DNA of 64,000 nucleotides from Candidatus Methylomicrobium oryzae (GCF_016745425.1 NZ_JAERVK010000016.1:51955-115954), one strand, 5' to 3'; shown: positions 53,601-62,485, counted from the stretch's first letter. Program-made: numbers and translations. The notes: a model not told the origin generated them from the letters alone.

Positions 53601-53792
53601 AGCGGCAGTAGTTAAATACAGATATATATTGCTTGGGTTGCCGTCGTTCCGGTAATTTTCCATGAAACCCAATATGAATTTATTGCCTTGATTATCAGGT
53701 GCAGCGAATATGGGATTAATGGCACTAACCGAAGCAATAAAAAATGCAAGGCTTTGCAGCAGAAGTAACCGAGATTTCAATTTAAATTTCAC
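50607..53792 (-). CDS. Large secreted protein: IgGFc-binding-like domain, MopE-like motif, PKD repeats
   Basis: 1061 residues. Signal peptide LLLLQSLAFFIASVSAINPIFA. Residues about 35-450 match the N-terminal domain of IgGFc-binding-protein relatives (FILGFMENYRNDGNPSNIYL, EFVVYGLNQQKFTTDAYLGL, PISVFGGHQCGVVPS). A metal-type motif follows (DGIDNDCDRRIDE and NGLDDDGDGKIDE). Then come a divergent PKD domain and four nearly identical 91-residue PKD units (SATVDYGDGSGVQPLPLNGK, YTVTVTVTDDDGGTGSDTV). An extracellular or surface adhesive/metal-binding protein is likely. No sorting anchor is visible at the C-terminus. Confidence 0.8.
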   Translation of the reverse strand: MKFKLKSRLLLLQSLAFFIASVSAINPIFAAPDNQGNKFILGFMENYRNDGNPSNIYLYLTTAAPQGTTVTVEAPGYGPQSFPVSPNTITSVSNLPLSLRASGSGTIENKGLLLSAPDEFVVYGLNQQKFTTDAYLGLPTDLAGTEYIVPSFPSAKKTLSSELQVVAHEDGTVVTFTPTRATVKGRDVKSVQAGKSAQFTLNRLQSIQFKAKGGYPADLTGSIITASKPISVFGGHQCGVVPSKSLACDHMVEQIPPTNTWGTSFFTTPLATRKKGDVFRILAANDGTEVQLDGDNVALLKKGKFKDVDLASGSFHQIQTSKPALVVQYSKGQSVDGVPSDPFMMIIPPAEQFGSDYVVSTPASEPVSFVNYINIVAPTSQLAGLRLDGEPISASAFLIPFTPIGATGYSGAQVSVNINAHTINHLLPNVPFGVYSYGFASSDSYGYPGGSRLAKIAEACTATGTEQGDGIDNDCDRRIDEELSNGLDDDGDGKIDEDLAQMPFEANAGGPYTVNEGGSVTLNGSADSDTNADQLTFEWDLDNNGSFEISGATPSFQGSDGPSVHSVTLKVVGLGGSSQAVATVTVNNVAPTVNAGADATLNRGSAFNQSGSFSDPGTDTWSATVDYGDGSGVQPLPLNGKNFGLNHLYAGNGTYTVTVTVTDDDGGTGSDTVQVNVQNQPPTVNAGADATLNGGSAFNQSGSFSDPDSASWSATVDYGDGSGVQPLPLNGKNFGLNHLYAGNGTYTVTVTVTDDDGGTGSDTVQVNVQNQPPTVNAGADATLNGGSAFNQSGSFSDPDSASWSATVDYGDGSGVQPLPLNGKNFGLNHLYAGNGTYTVTVTVTDDDGGTGSDTVQVNVQNQPPTVNAGADATLNGGSAFNQSGSFSDPDSASWSATVDYGDGSGVQPLPLNGKNFGLNHLYAGNGTYTVTVTVTDDDGGTGSDTVQVTVNNVAPSITEASWNNGCDAEVTVAYSDPANNFDNPYSLTINWRISFESCSSEFCSPIDYQQTVSNYSSGTAVSLDYNPEAGSFIGSYTPTSVVVSDKDGGSDIITSIPNSCG
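50943..52034 (-). repeat. Four tandem 273-bp repeats coding PKD domains
   Basis: Units begin at 50943, 51216, 51489 and 51762. The inner units appear identical at DNA level over long stretches; differences concentrate in the outermost units (for example the GTDTW versus DSASW variant in the first-translated unit). Such identity, including third positions, means recent duplication or gene conversion. Confidence 0.92.
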
Positions 53793-54552
53793 TATTTTCC
53801 CCTAAAAGCTGTCAGAATCGCCAAAATAGTAGTAAACAAGGCATAATTTATTTTTATTGTGTGTAACGCTGGTGTTTTTCGACCTGCTGAAAACTCTGCT
53901 GTATTAAAGATAACTCATACATTTTGATGCTTATCATTTTCCCAAGCTTGCAAGTCTTGGTCATGAAAAACTGTGACTGTTTATTATATTCCGTCCATCC
54001 TCACCCCACGCCCCGCCAATAAATAACAAGATCGATGGTCTGCTGAGCACTGACAACTCTACTCTAGAGTCCCCATTTTAGAGGCGGCATTCTGCCGCTG
54101 CCCTCTCCACCTTCAGCGACCGGAAGAAGTGATTTTTCTTAACTTAATGGTATTCCCCAATTCTTGAAGCCCCTACCTGTCGAGTACGAGAGGAAATCCT
54201 CTCTTAATGCGCGCACTGAACGAAGTAAAGATAGGAGTGTTGGGGGGGGCCGAATCGCTCCCTAGCATAACCTCTTCCCTTGCAGACGCCTATATATCAC
54301 AAGAGGTCAGCAATTACACCCTTTTTCTGAGAGCCTATAATCTTTTCATCATTTATTTTAATGATAATTTTATTAGTCACAAAATCAGCGAGTATTCGAG
54401 GCAAATAGATGCCCCGGCCTGCAAAACATTTGCATAAATATTTTATGGATGCGTGAAAAAATGATGTGCCAATTTTTAACCGTTATTCTTACTCCTACAT
54501 ATTTTTATGTTGGTTAAATAAAATCTTAAGTATCTTTATTTTTACTCCTTAA
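53793..54552. other. Gene-poor, AT-rich region
   Basis: 760 bp upstream of the PKD gene. It holds a perfect 7-bp hairpin at 54188-54203 (GAGAGGA-AA-TCCTCTC) of unknown meaning. A 76-codon open stretch at 54207-54437 lacks a ribosome site and family match and is not called. The PKD promoter should lie in the first 150 bp. Confidence 0.4.
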
Positions 54553-55152
54553 TTAACAACTCCATTGCTGCCGAAGCCGGTCGCGATTCAGCGCCAGCCA
54601 CTGCACCGCCAGAATCGGAATCGCGGACTCGATCTCGCCGCTTTCGAGCATCCGGTAGGCTTCGCTGAAAGGCGCGGCGCGCACCAGAATGTCTTCGTCT
54701 TCATGATCCAGCCCGTGAATGCCGCCGATCTCCCTACTGTCAACCTTGCCGCAGAACAGCGTGATCATTTCCGAATAACCGCCCGGAGACGTATAGAACT
54801 GCATCACCTTGACCAGTTCCTCGATCGCGCAGCCGGCCTCTTCTTCCGCTTCCCGGTAGGCCACTTCTTCAGGAGTCTCCCCGTCCTCGACCGCACCGGC
54901 GACAATTTCGACCAGCCAGGCCCGTTCGGGACTGCCGATCGCGCCGATCCGGAACTGCTCGATCAAAACGACGGCATCCCGTTCCGGATCGTACAGCAAA
55001 ACCGCGACGCATTGGCCTCGCCCGAACAATTCGCGTTCGATTTCGCCGCTCCAGCCGCCGGCGAATAAAGTGTGCCGGAGCCGGTATTTTTCCAAACGGA
55101 AAAATCCCGAGTAGCCGATTTCCTTGCTGATGATTTCAAAGGTTTTGCTCAT
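54553..55152 (-). CDS. nudF: ADP-ribose pyrophosphatase (Nudix hydrolase, NudF type)
   Basis: 199 residues. The Nudix box is complete: a Gly in VAGAVEDGE, then VAYREAEEEAGC, with the catalytic Glu cluster, at about residues 87-109. The preceding strand VVLIEQFRIGAIG and the following YTSPGGYSEMITLFCG are typical of the ADP-ribose subgroup. It hydrolyses ADP-ribose to AMP and ribose 5-phosphate. Its start overlaps the upstream stop (ATGA). Confidence 0.9.
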   Translation of the reverse strand: MSKTFEIISKEIGYSGFFRLEKYRLRHTLFAGGWSGEIERELFGRGQCVAVLLYDPERDAVVLIEQFRIGAIGSPERAWLVEIVAGAVEDGETPEEVAYREAEEEAGCAIEELVKVMQFYTSPGGYSEMITLFCGKVDSREIGGIHGLDHEDEDILVRAAPFSEAYRMLESGEIESAIPILAVQWLALNRDRLRQQWSC

Positions 55153-56276
55153 TTGCCTTGTTGATATTGCACTTTGTAGATTACGCCGAGACGGTCGTCG
55201 CTGATCAGCAAACTGCCGTCGGGCAAGGTCAGCACGTCGACCGGCCGGCCGAGCACCTGTTCGTCCTTGGTCAGCCAGCCGTCGATGAAGACTTCTTCGC
55301 CGGCCGGTTTATTGTCTTTGAAAGTGACCAGCACGACCCGATAACCGTCCGGCACCGAACGGTTCCAGGAGCCGTGCTGGGCGACGAACAACTGGTTCCG
55401 GTAATGCTCCGGAAACTGCTCGCCGCGGTAGAAACGGATACCCAAAGCGGCGACATGCGCCTTGAATTTCCAGACCGGCGGCGTATAGTCGGAGCACTGC
55501 TTGCCTTTGCCGTATTCCGGATCGGCGATCGCGTCGCCGTGGCAGAAGGGATAGCCGAAATGCTCGCCGGTCCTGGACCAGCGGTTCAGCTCGTCGGGCG
55601 GCAGGTCGTCACCCAAATAATCGCGTCCGTTGTCGCTGAAAAACAGGGCCTCGGTTCCGGGCTGCCAGTCGAACCCGACCGTATTGCGGATACCGCGTCC
55701 CAGAATCTCAAAATTGCCGCCGTCCGCGTCGACGCGGACCAGCGACGCATACACCGGCCTTTCCGGATTGCAGATATTGCAGGGCGCGCCGACCGCGGTA
55801 TAAAGCTTGCCGTCAGGACCGATGCGCAGGTATTTCCAGCCGTGGTGCATGTCGGTCGGCAGCTTGTCGTACACCACCGACGGCTTCGGCGGGCTGATCA
55901 GATTTTGCAGGATATTGTCGTAGCGCAAGATGCGGCTGATTTCGGCTACATACAGCGCGCCGTTTTTATAGGCGACTCCGTTCGGCATCGTCAAACCCTC
56001 CGCGAGTACGTAACGCGTTTCGGCGGTACCGTCCCGATCCTTGTCCTGCAGTGCATACACCTTCCCTTCTCGGCCGGTGCCCGCGAACACGACGCCGTCG
56101 TCACCGAGCGCCAGACTGCGCACGTTCGGCAAATTCCGCGCGTACAGCGAGATCGAAAATCCCCGGGGCACGTTCAATTTGGCAATCACGTCTTCGGGCG
56201 CCACTTGCTGCGCACAGGCGGAGAATCCCAAGCCGACCAGCAGGGCCGCAACCAAGGTGGATTTCAAATGCTTCAT
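55149..56276 (-). CDS. Sorbosone/glucose dehydrogenase-family six-bladed propeller, exported
   Basis: 375 residues with signal LVAALLVGLGFSACAQQ (either Sec-cleaved or lipidated at Cys21). Propeller blocks match the soluble PQQ glucose/sorbosone dehydrogenase family: PRGFSISLYARNLPNVRSLA, MPNGVAYKNGALYVAEISRI, YLRIGPDGKLYTAVGAPCNI, RNTVGFDWQPGTEALFFSDN, VAQHGSWNRS and LLISDDRLGVIYKV. Periplasmic aldose/aldehyde oxidation with PQQ is likely, but the substrate is not assignable. Coupled to nudF by a 4-nt overlap. Confidence 0.85.
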   Translation of the reverse strand: MKHLKSTLVAALLVGLGFSACAQQVAPEDVIAKLNVPRGFSISLYARNLPNVRSLALGDDGVVFAGTGREGKVYALQDKDRDGTAETRYVLAEGLTMPNGVAYKNGALYVAEISRILRYDNILQNLISPPKPSVVYDKLPTDMHHGWKYLRIGPDGKLYTAVGAPCNICNPERPVYASLVRVDADGGNFEILGRGIRNTVGFDWQPGTEALFFSDNGRDYLGDDLPPDELNRWSRTGEHFGYPFCHGDAIADPEYGKGKQCSDYTPPVWKFKAHVAALGIRFYRGEQFPEHYRNQLFVAQHGSWNRSVPDGYRVVLVTFKDNKPAGEEVFIDGWLTKDEQVLGRPVDVLTLPDGSLLISDDRLGVIYKVQYQQGK

Positions 56277-56387
56277 AACACCCTCCTTTAAACTTTTTTG
56301 TATATTATCACTCTGACCCGTATTGAATTTACTTATTCAGTCCCTATTTCGTCGATATCCTAAAACCCGTCATAAAAGGCAAACACC

Positions 56388-57266
56388 ATGATGCGAATTT
56401 TTCTGTTTTTAGCGACCAATGTCGCGATACTGGTCGTGATCAGTATCATTTTCAACGTACTGGGCTTGAGCGGCGCCCTCGATGCGCACGGCGTCAACCT
56501 GAATCTGAATGCGTTGCTGGTGATGTCTGCCGTGATCGGGATGACCGGCTCGTTCATTTCGCTGATGATGTCGAAGTGGTCCGCGAAAAACGCGATGGGC
56601 GTGTATGTGATCGAGCAGCCGCAAAATCAAACCGAACGCTGGCTGGTCGACACGGTCGCACGCCTGGCCCGGCAGGCGAATATCGGCATGCCCGAAGTCG
56701 GGATGTTCCAACAGCCTGAAGCGAATGCGTTCGCGACCGGCTGGAACAAAAACAGCGCTCTGGTCGCGGTCAGCACCGGCTTGTTGGAATCGATGAGCGC
56801 CGACGAGGTCGAGGCGGTACTCGGGCACGAAATCAGCCACGTCTCGAACGGCGACATGGTCACAATGGCGCTAATGCAGGGCGTGGTAAACACCTTCGTC
56901 TATTTCTTCGCAACCCTGATCGGCTATGTCGTGGACCGCGCGGTGTTCAAAACTGAACGCGGCTACGGGCCGGCCTATTACATCGTGCAGATGGTCGCGC
57001 AAATCGCACTGGGCATCCTTGCCTCGATGCTGGTGATGTGGTTCTCGCGCTACCGCGAATTCCGGGCCGATGCGGGCGGCGCGCATCTGGCAGGGCGCCA
57101 GAAGATGATCGGCGCTTTGCGCGCCCTGCAGCGCACTCAGGAAACCGCGACGCTACCGGGCCAGTTGGCCGCTTTCGGGATCAACGGCGACGGCCGGCTG
57201 ATGCGCCTGTTCATGAGCCATCCGCCGCTGGAAGAGCGGATTGCGGCATTGCAGAACAACCGCTAA
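56388..57266 (+). CDS. htpX: Membrane zinc protease HtpX
   Basis: 292 residues, normal length. Two N-terminal transmembrane helices (FLFLATNVAILVVISIIFNV; LLVMSAVIGMTGSFISLMM), the zinc site HEISH, two further helices and the third ligand Glu in REFRADAGGA are present. HtpX degrades misfolded inner-membrane proteins from the cytosolic side. A strong terminator follows at 57352. Confidence 0.95.
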   Translation: MMRIFLFLATNVAILVVISIIFNVLGLSGALDAHGVNLNLNALLVMSAVIGMTGSFISLMMSKWSAKNAMGVYVIEQPQNQTERWLVDTVARLARQANIGMPEVGMFQQPEANAFATGWNKNSALVAVSTGLLESMSADEVEAVLGHEISHVSNGDMVTMALMQGVVNTFVYFFATLIGYVVDRAVFKTERGYGPAYYIVQMVAQIALGILASMLVMWFSRYREFRADAGGAHLAGRQKMIGALRALQRTQETATLPGQLAAFGINGDGRLMRLFMSHPPLEERIAALQNNR

Positions 57267-57351
57267 ACCAAAGCCGGGACGGACAAAATCCGTACCGTTT
57301 CGGCACCAAATTTCAGGCGCTTTCCAGCCATTACCTCCCTACTTTACTCCA

Positions 57352-57387
57352 GACCTGCCGGGTTTTAAAACCCGGCAGGTCTTTTTT
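57352..57387 (+). terminator. Rho-independent terminator after htpX
   Basis: A perfect 30-nt palindrome (57352-57381; arms GACCTGCCGGGTTTT and its complement) is followed by six T (57382-57387). It separates htpX from cysM. Confidence 0.92.
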
Positions 57388-57542
57388 CATCCCGAACCGG
57401 CAAGGCTTTTCCAAAGATAAAACGTCCCTCGCCCTTATTCCCATCGTTCCGTCCCCGTTAACACGCGTTGAAATTCCACCCGCCTGTTTCTCCCATTTTG
57501 TGGGATAATTCCGCCAATTGAGTGAAATTATCCCGATCGCAC

Positions 57543-58433
57543 ATGAAGTTTCCCACCATCGAATCCTTCGTTGGAAACACGCCGCTGGTCCGCCTGCAGC
57601 GCCTGCCCGGCCCGAACAGCAATACGATCCTGGCTAAACTGGAAGGCAACAATCCTGCCGGCTCAGTGAAAGACCGGCCGGCCTTGAGCATGATCCAGCA
57701 TGCCGAAGCCCGCGGCGAAATCAAGCCCGGCGACCGCCTGATCGAGGCGACCAGCGGTAATACCGGCATCGCGCTCGCGATGGCGGCCGCGATCAAGGGC
57801 TACAGGATCACCCTAATCATGCCCGACAACATGAGCGCCGAGCGCCGCGCTTCGATGAAGGCCTACGGCGCCGAGATCATCCTGACACCGGCCGCCGGCA
57901 GCATGGAAGCCGCGATCGACCTGGCACGCCGGATGGAAGCGAACGGCGAAGGGCGTATTCTCGACCAGTTCTCGAATCCGGACAATCCGCGCGCGCATTA
58001 CGAAGGCACCGGCCCCGAAATCTGGCGCGATACCCAGGGAACCGCCACTCATTTCGTCAGCTCGATGGGCACCACCGGCACGATCATGGGCACTTCGAAA
58101 TTCCTGAAAGAAAAAAATCCGGCGATCCAGATCGTCGGCGTGCAGCCGGAAGGCGAATCCAAAATTCCCGGCATCCGCCGCTGGCCGCAGGAATACCTGC
58201 CGAAAATCTACGATCCGGGCCGCGTCGACCGGATCATCCTGGTCGACCAGCACGCGGCCGAAGAGACGACCCGCGCATTGGCCGCGAGGGAAGGCATTTT
58301 CGCGGGCGTCTCCTCCGGCGGCGCGGTGTATGCGGCACTGCAACTGGCAAAGGAAGTCGAAAATGCGGTGATCGTAGTGATCATCTGCGACCGGGGAGAC
58401 CGCTATTTATCGACCGGCGTGTTTCCGGACTGA
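57543..58433 (+). CDS. cysM: Cysteine synthase B / O-acetylserine sulfhydrylase
   Basis: ATG 57543 gives 296 residues, the CysM length; the open frame starts 7 codons earlier. PLP Lys lies in NPAGSVKDRPA, the phosphate loop is ATSGNTGIAL and the C-terminal Gly-rich loop reads FAGVSSGGAVYAAL. The IRRWPQEYLPKIYDP segment matches CysM rather than CysK. It makes cysteine from O-acetylserine and sulfide or thiosulfate in the cytosol. Confidence 0.93.
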   Translation: MKFPTIESFVGNTPLVRLQRLPGPNSNTILAKLEGNNPAGSVKDRPALSMIQHAEARGEIKPGDRLIEATSGNTGIALAMAAAIKGYRITLIMPDNMSAERRASMKAYGAEIILTPAAGSMEAAIDLARRMEANGEGRILDQFSNPDNPRAHYEGTGPEIWRDTQGTATHFVSSMGTTGTIMGTSKFLKEKNPAIQIVGVQPEGESKIPGIRRWPQEYLPKIYDPGRVDRIILVDQHAAEETTRALAAREGIFAGVSSGGAVYAALQLAKEVENAVIVVIICDRGDRYLSTGVFPD

Positions 58434-58458
58434 TCGCCGCCCGTATATCGACGGAGTT

Positions 58459-60534
58459 TTGAGAGCGGTATGTAGGGTGGATAAGCGAAGCGCATCCATC
58501 AAACTTTGGGTCACACTTATACTGCTATTCAGCACCGCAAGTGCCGCAATCGATGACGTCTCGCTCGATATCGGCGCATTGAACGCCCAGGGCTGGAAAC
58601 TCGAAAACATCCGCCTCGTCCTCGAAGGCATCCCAAACCCTCGCCAGCAGTTGGCCTTGACGATCGGCAAGCTAACCCTGCCGAAACCGCTCGACGACCT
58701 GCAACTGGCCGACATCCGTTGCACCGCGTTCAAATGGAACGACCATCAAACCGTCTGCGAGCAGGGCCGGGCAAGGATCGACTCGAAGCGCTGGCGATCG
58801 CCGAAGGCGGCGTTTTCGTTCCGGCTCGGCGAGAAATCGAGCAGCGCGACCGTAACCGGCCTCCGGCTATTCGGCGGCATCCTTAACGCCGAAATGACCG
58901 AACAGGCGATGCACTGGCAGGTCAGGCTGACCGGCGAAAAACTCGACGGCATGCTGCTTCAGAAGCAGCTCGGCTTCAGACCGGTCGAAATCAAAAACGG
59001 CGAGTTGGACTTCGAGCTCCTGGCTTCCGGCGCCAAAGACGACATCGACGAGATCGACCTGACCGCCCGGCTCGATCGGCTTACCCTGCAAACGCCGGAC
59101 GGCAAGGCCGCCACCGAAACGTTGTCCGCCAACGCGAAAATCCACGCCATCCGCGAAGGAGAGCACTGGCACTGGCAAATCGCTGAGCAACTCACCAGCG
59201 GGGCGCTGTACCTGGAACCCGTCTATCTCGAAACGGGCAAGGAGGCGATCGAATTGGTCGGACAAGGCAATTGGCGTCCCCTCCGGCAACGCCTCGATAT
59301 CGACACGTTCGCATTTGAACATGCCGGAACCGCCGCGGCGAGCGGCCGGGTATCAATCAAAACCGGTGCACAGGTGAAGCTGACCCGAGCCAACTTCTCC
59401 GTACAGTCGGAGGATTTGGCGCGCTTCTCATCGGTCTATCTGAAACCTTTCGCCGAACAGACCGCTTTCGAAGGCCTCTCGCTAGAAGGCCGCGCAAAAG
59501 CGGAACTGACCTTGACCGGACAAGCCTTGACGCATCTGGCGCTAAACTTCGCCGGCCTTGCGGTACACGACGAAAACGGCCGGATCGGCGTCGAAGGCGG
59601 AGAAGGCTCGATCTACTGGTCGAACGATCCCGATCCAGCCGTTCCTTCGGCGCTAGGCTGGCAAAAACTGTCACTGTACTCGCTCCCGCTCGGCCCGGCC
59701 CGCCTGGCTTTTTCGGCACATGCGAACCGGATCGAACTGCTGAAAAAAACCCGCCTGCCATTCCTGGGCGGCAACCTCGCGCTGAACCGGTTCACTTTTC
59801 AAAGCCATCCCGAACAGGAACCGGACGTCTATTTCGAAGGGCGCCTGAATAACGTCTCGCTCGAACAGTTGACCGGCGCCTTGCATTGGACGCCGCTGTC
59901 GGGCACGGTCAGCGGCCGGATTCCCGGCGTCGAATACCGGGACGACACGCTGCAACTGAAAGGGGAACTGAACGTCAAAGTCTTCGACGGCAACGTCAGG
60001 ATCGCGAACTTGGCGTCCTCGGGCCTGTTCGGCGATTTTCCGAGACTCTCCGCCGAAATCGAACTGGACCGCCTGGATCTCGACCAAATCACCCGCAAAT
60101 TCGAGTTCGGTGGGATTACCGGCAGATTGTCGGGATTCGTCAAAAACCTGCAGCTCGAAAACTGGCGCCCGGTCGGCTTTTATGCCTGGTTCGGCACGCC
60201 GGAAGACGACGATTCGCGGCACCGGATCAGCCAGAAAGCGGTGCAAAATATCGCGAACATCGGCGGAGGCGGCGCGGCCGACCTGCTGTCGCGGAGTTTC
60301 CTGCGCTTCTTCGATACTTTCGGCTACGACGAAATCGGCCTCGGCTGCTATCTGCACGACGGCGTCTGCCAGATGATGGGGATCGAGGCCGCCGAAAACG
60401 GCGGCTACCGGATCATCAAGGGCGGCGGCCTGCCGAGAATCGACGTGATCGGGTATAATTCACGCATTGACTGGAATGTCCTGATCGAGCGCTTGCAACG
60501 CGTAACCGCATCGGATGAAGTCATTATCAAATAA
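58459..60534 (+). CDS. ydbH: YdbH-like (AsmA-superfamily) intermembrane protein
   Basis: 691 residues from a TTG start; the exact start is uncertain because the first 14 codons read through a REP-like element. A signal/anchor helix (KLWVTLILLFSTASAA) leads to a long beta-rich body with repeated amphipathic strands (VSLDIGALNAQGWKLENIRL, GVEYRDDTLQLKGELNVKVF) and the YdbH-type C-terminus (FLRFFDTFGYDEIGLGCYLH). In E. coli YdbH with YnbE forms a bridge carrying phospholipid to the outer membrane, and YdbL tunes it. The YdbL-like gene follows 15 bp on. Confidence 0.8.
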   Translation: MRAVCRVDKRSASIKLWVTLILLFSTASAAIDDVSLDIGALNAQGWKLENIRLVLEGIPNPRQQLALTIGKLTLPKPLDDLQLADIRCTAFKWNDHQTVCEQGRARIDSKRWRSPKAAFSFRLGEKSSSATVTGLRLFGGILNAEMTEQAMHWQVRLTGEKLDGMLLQKQLGFRPVEIKNGELDFELLASGAKDDIDEIDLTARLDRLTLQTPDGKAATETLSANAKIHAIREGEHWHWQIAEQLTSGALYLEPVYLETGKEAIELVGQGNWRPLRQRLDIDTFAFEHAGTAAASGRVSIKTGAQVKLTRANFSVQSEDLARFSSVYLKPFAEQTAFEGLSLEGRAKAELTLTGQALTHLALNFAGLAVHDENGRIGVEGGEGSIYWSNDPDPAVPSALGWQKLSLYSLPLGPARLAFSAHANRIELLKKTRLPFLGGNLALNRFTFQSHPEQEPDVYFEGRLNNVSLEQLTGALHWTPLSGTVSGRIPGVEYRDDTLQLKGELNVKVFDGNVRIANLASSGLFGDFPRLSAEIELDRLDLDQITRKFEFGGITGRLSGFVKNLQLENWRPVGFYAWFGTPEDDDSRHRISQKAVQNIANIGGGGAADLLSRSFLRFFDTFGYDEIGLGCYLHDGVCQMMGIEAAENGGYRIIKGGGLPRIDVIGYNSRIDWNVLIERLQRVTASDEVIIK
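58468..58500. repeat. REP-like element (GTAGGGTGGATAAGCG type)
   Basis: The stretch GTAGGGTGGATAAGCGAAGC continuing GCATCCATCA is the widespread proteobacterial intergenic repeat with GGAT/ATCC arms. It overlaps the apparent N-terminus of the following gene. Confidence 0.7.
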
Positions 60535-60549
60535 TTTCAGGTAAAACCC

Positions 60550-61134
60550 ATGAAAAAACTTTCCCTCCTGGGCGCGCTGCTGCTTTCCGCCTGCGTCACG
60601 ATCAATATCTATTTTCCGGCCGCGGCGGCCGAAAAAGCGGCCGACGAAATCATCCAGGACATTCAGAACGCCGCGCCGCCGAAACCGCAATCGAAATCCG
60701 GCCGGAGCGACGACCATGCGGAGCTCTACCGCAGGATCGACCAAGCGGTCGCGCTGTTTATTTCCTCCGCGGAAGCGGCCGAGGCCGATCTTTCGATCGA
60801 CAGCCCCGATATCCGTAAGCTGCGCGCGTCGATGGAGAAACGCTTCGCTTCGCTACAGCCGAACTATGCGGCCGGCTACATCGGGATCAAGGCGGACGGT
60901 TTCCTGACGGTCCGCGAAGGCGCGAACATTCCGCTGAAAGACCGGAATCAGGTCAGTAAACTGGTCGCGGCCGAAAACCAGGACCGGCAGCGCCTGTATC
61001 AGGCAATCGCCAACGCGAACGGCCATCCCGAATGGCAGGATCAAATTAAATCAACCTTCGCCGCGCGTTGGATCGGCAACGCCCAACCCGGCTGGTGGGT
61101 GCAATCTTCGAACGGAAGCTGGAAACAGAAATAA
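60550..61134 (+). CDS. ydbL: YdbL-like DUF1318 lipoprotein
   Basis: 194 residues. Signal with lipobox LLSAC (Cys15), then VTINIYFPAAAAEKAADEII, a conserved DUF1318 start. The C-terminal domain reads YIGIKADGFLTVREGANIPL, KDRNQVSKLVAAENQDRQRL and WIGNAQPGWWVQ. E. coli YdbL is not lipidated and the small lipoprotein YnbE is separate. Here no ynbE gene is visible, and the lipidated N-terminus VTINIYFP resembles the YnbE strand, so one protein may do both jobs (inference). Confidence 0.82.
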   Translation: MKKLSLLGALLLSACVTINIYFPAAAAEKAADEIIQDIQNAAPPKPQSKSGRSDDHAELYRRIDQAVALFISSAEAAEADLSIDSPDIRKLRASMEKRFASLQPNYAAGYIGIKADGFLTVREGANIPLKDRNQVSKLVAAENQDRQRLYQAIANANGHPEWQDQIKSTFAARWIGNAQPGWWVQSSNGSWKQK

Positions 61135-61137
61135 CAG

Positions 61138-62472
61138 ATGGCAGGCAACAGAGCAAGAAAGAAAACCTTACCGGAAACGCCGGTTCGGACCACGATCGAA
61201 TCGCTCGCCCATGATGGGCGCGGCGTAGCGCATGTCGACGGCAAGGCCGTGTTCATCGACGAGGCGCTGCCCGGCGAGGAAGTCGAATTCGTTTACACCG
61301 AAATCCGCCGCGATTTCGCCGAAGGCAAGGTCGTGAACCTGATTACCCGCAATCAGGCACGCAGCGAGGCGCCCTGCCCGCATTATGGGGTCTGCGGCGG
61401 CTGCAGCTTTCAGCATGTCGAAGCCGCCAAGCAAATTCACATCAAAGAGGATTTGCTGAAGGAACAGTTCAAACGGATCGGCAAGGTCGCCGTGCCCGAA
61501 CTCTGGCAGCCGTTGATCGGCCCACACTGGGGCTACCGGCGCAAAGCGCGGATGGGCGTCAAATATGTCGCGAAGAAAAACCGCACGCTGGTCGGTTTCC
61601 GCGAACGGCGCCATCCTTATCTGGCCGAGATCGACAGTTGCCGGGTCATGCACCCGACCGTCGGCGAGAAGCTGATCGACCTGTCCGAGCTGATCTCAGG
61701 GCTCAGCATCCGCGAGAAAATCCCGCAGATCGAAGTGGCGATCGGCGACAAGCAATGCGTACTCGCCGTGCGCGTGATGGAACCGCCGACCGAGGCCGAC
61801 AAGGACAAGCTGCGCGCTTTCGCGCGCGAACACGGCGTGTCGATCTGCCTGCAGCCGAAAGGACCCGATTCGATTGTGCCGCTCGACGGCGAGCCGGAAG
61901 TGATCCCGACCTATGCCCTGCCCGACCAGGACATCGAATTCAAGTTCCGGCCCGCGATGTTCACCCAGGTCAACTACGAAATCAACCGGCAGATGATCAA
62001 CCGGGTGCTCGAAACGCTGGAACTGAACGAGCACGATACGGTGCTGGACCTGTTCTGCGGCCTCGGCAACTTTACGCTGCCGATGGCGCGCTACGCCGGC
62101 CGCGTGGTCGGCGTCGAAGGCGATCAGCCGCTGGTGGACCATGCAAAAGAGAACGCAAAACATAACAAAATCGAAAACGTCGAATTCTACGCGGCCGACC
62201 TGAGCAAAGACGTCTCTGACCATCCCTGGTTCAACCGCAAATACAACAAGATCATGCTCGACCCGTCGCGGGCCGGCGCCTCGGAAGTGCTGAAATATTT
62301 CAAGAAATGGCAGCCGGAGCGGATCGTCTACGTCTCCTGCAACCCGTCGACCCTGGCGCGGGATGCGGGCATCCTGGTCAACGAACTCGGCTACAAGCTG
62401 GTCAAAGCCGGGGTGATGGACATGTTCCCGCAGACCGGGCATGTCGAATCGATGGCGCTGTTCGTCAAATAA
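61138..62472 (+). CDS. rlmD: 23S rRNA (uracil-1939-C5)-methyltransferase RlmD
   Basis: 444 residues. A TRAM domain (1-62) precedes an iron-sulfur site CPHYGVCGGC plus the later Cys of DSCRVMHP. The SAM motif is VLDLFCGLGNFTLPMARYAG, and the catalytic Cys lies in VYVSCNPSTLARDAG. It methylates C5 of U1939 in 23S rRNA. It starts 3 bp after the ydbL-like stop. Confidence 0.93.
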   Translation: MAGNRARKKTLPETPVRTTIESLAHDGRGVAHVDGKAVFIDEALPGEEVEFVYTEIRRDFAEGKVVNLITRNQARSEAPCPHYGVCGGCSFQHVEAAKQIHIKEDLLKEQFKRIGKVAVPELWQPLIGPHWGYRRKARMGVKYVAKKNRTLVGFRERRHPYLAEIDSCRVMHPTVGEKLIDLSELISGLSIREKIPQIEVAIGDKQCVLAVRVMEPPTEADKDKLRAFAREHGVSICLQPKGPDSIVPLDGEPEVIPTYALPDQDIEFKFRPAMFTQVNYEINRQMINRVLETLELNEHDTVLDLFCGLGNFTLPMARYAGRVVGVEGDQPLVDHAKENAKHNKIENVEFYAADLSKDVSDHPWFNRKYNKIMLDPSRAGASEVLKYFKKWQPERIVYVSCNPSTLARDAGILVNELGYKLVKAGVMDMFPQTGHVESMALFVK

Positions 62473-62485
62473 AGACGGTCAAATA

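Noticed and set aside
54207..54437. 76-codon open frame upstream of nudF
   Set aside because: AT-rich non-coding character, no ribosome site, no family resemblance.
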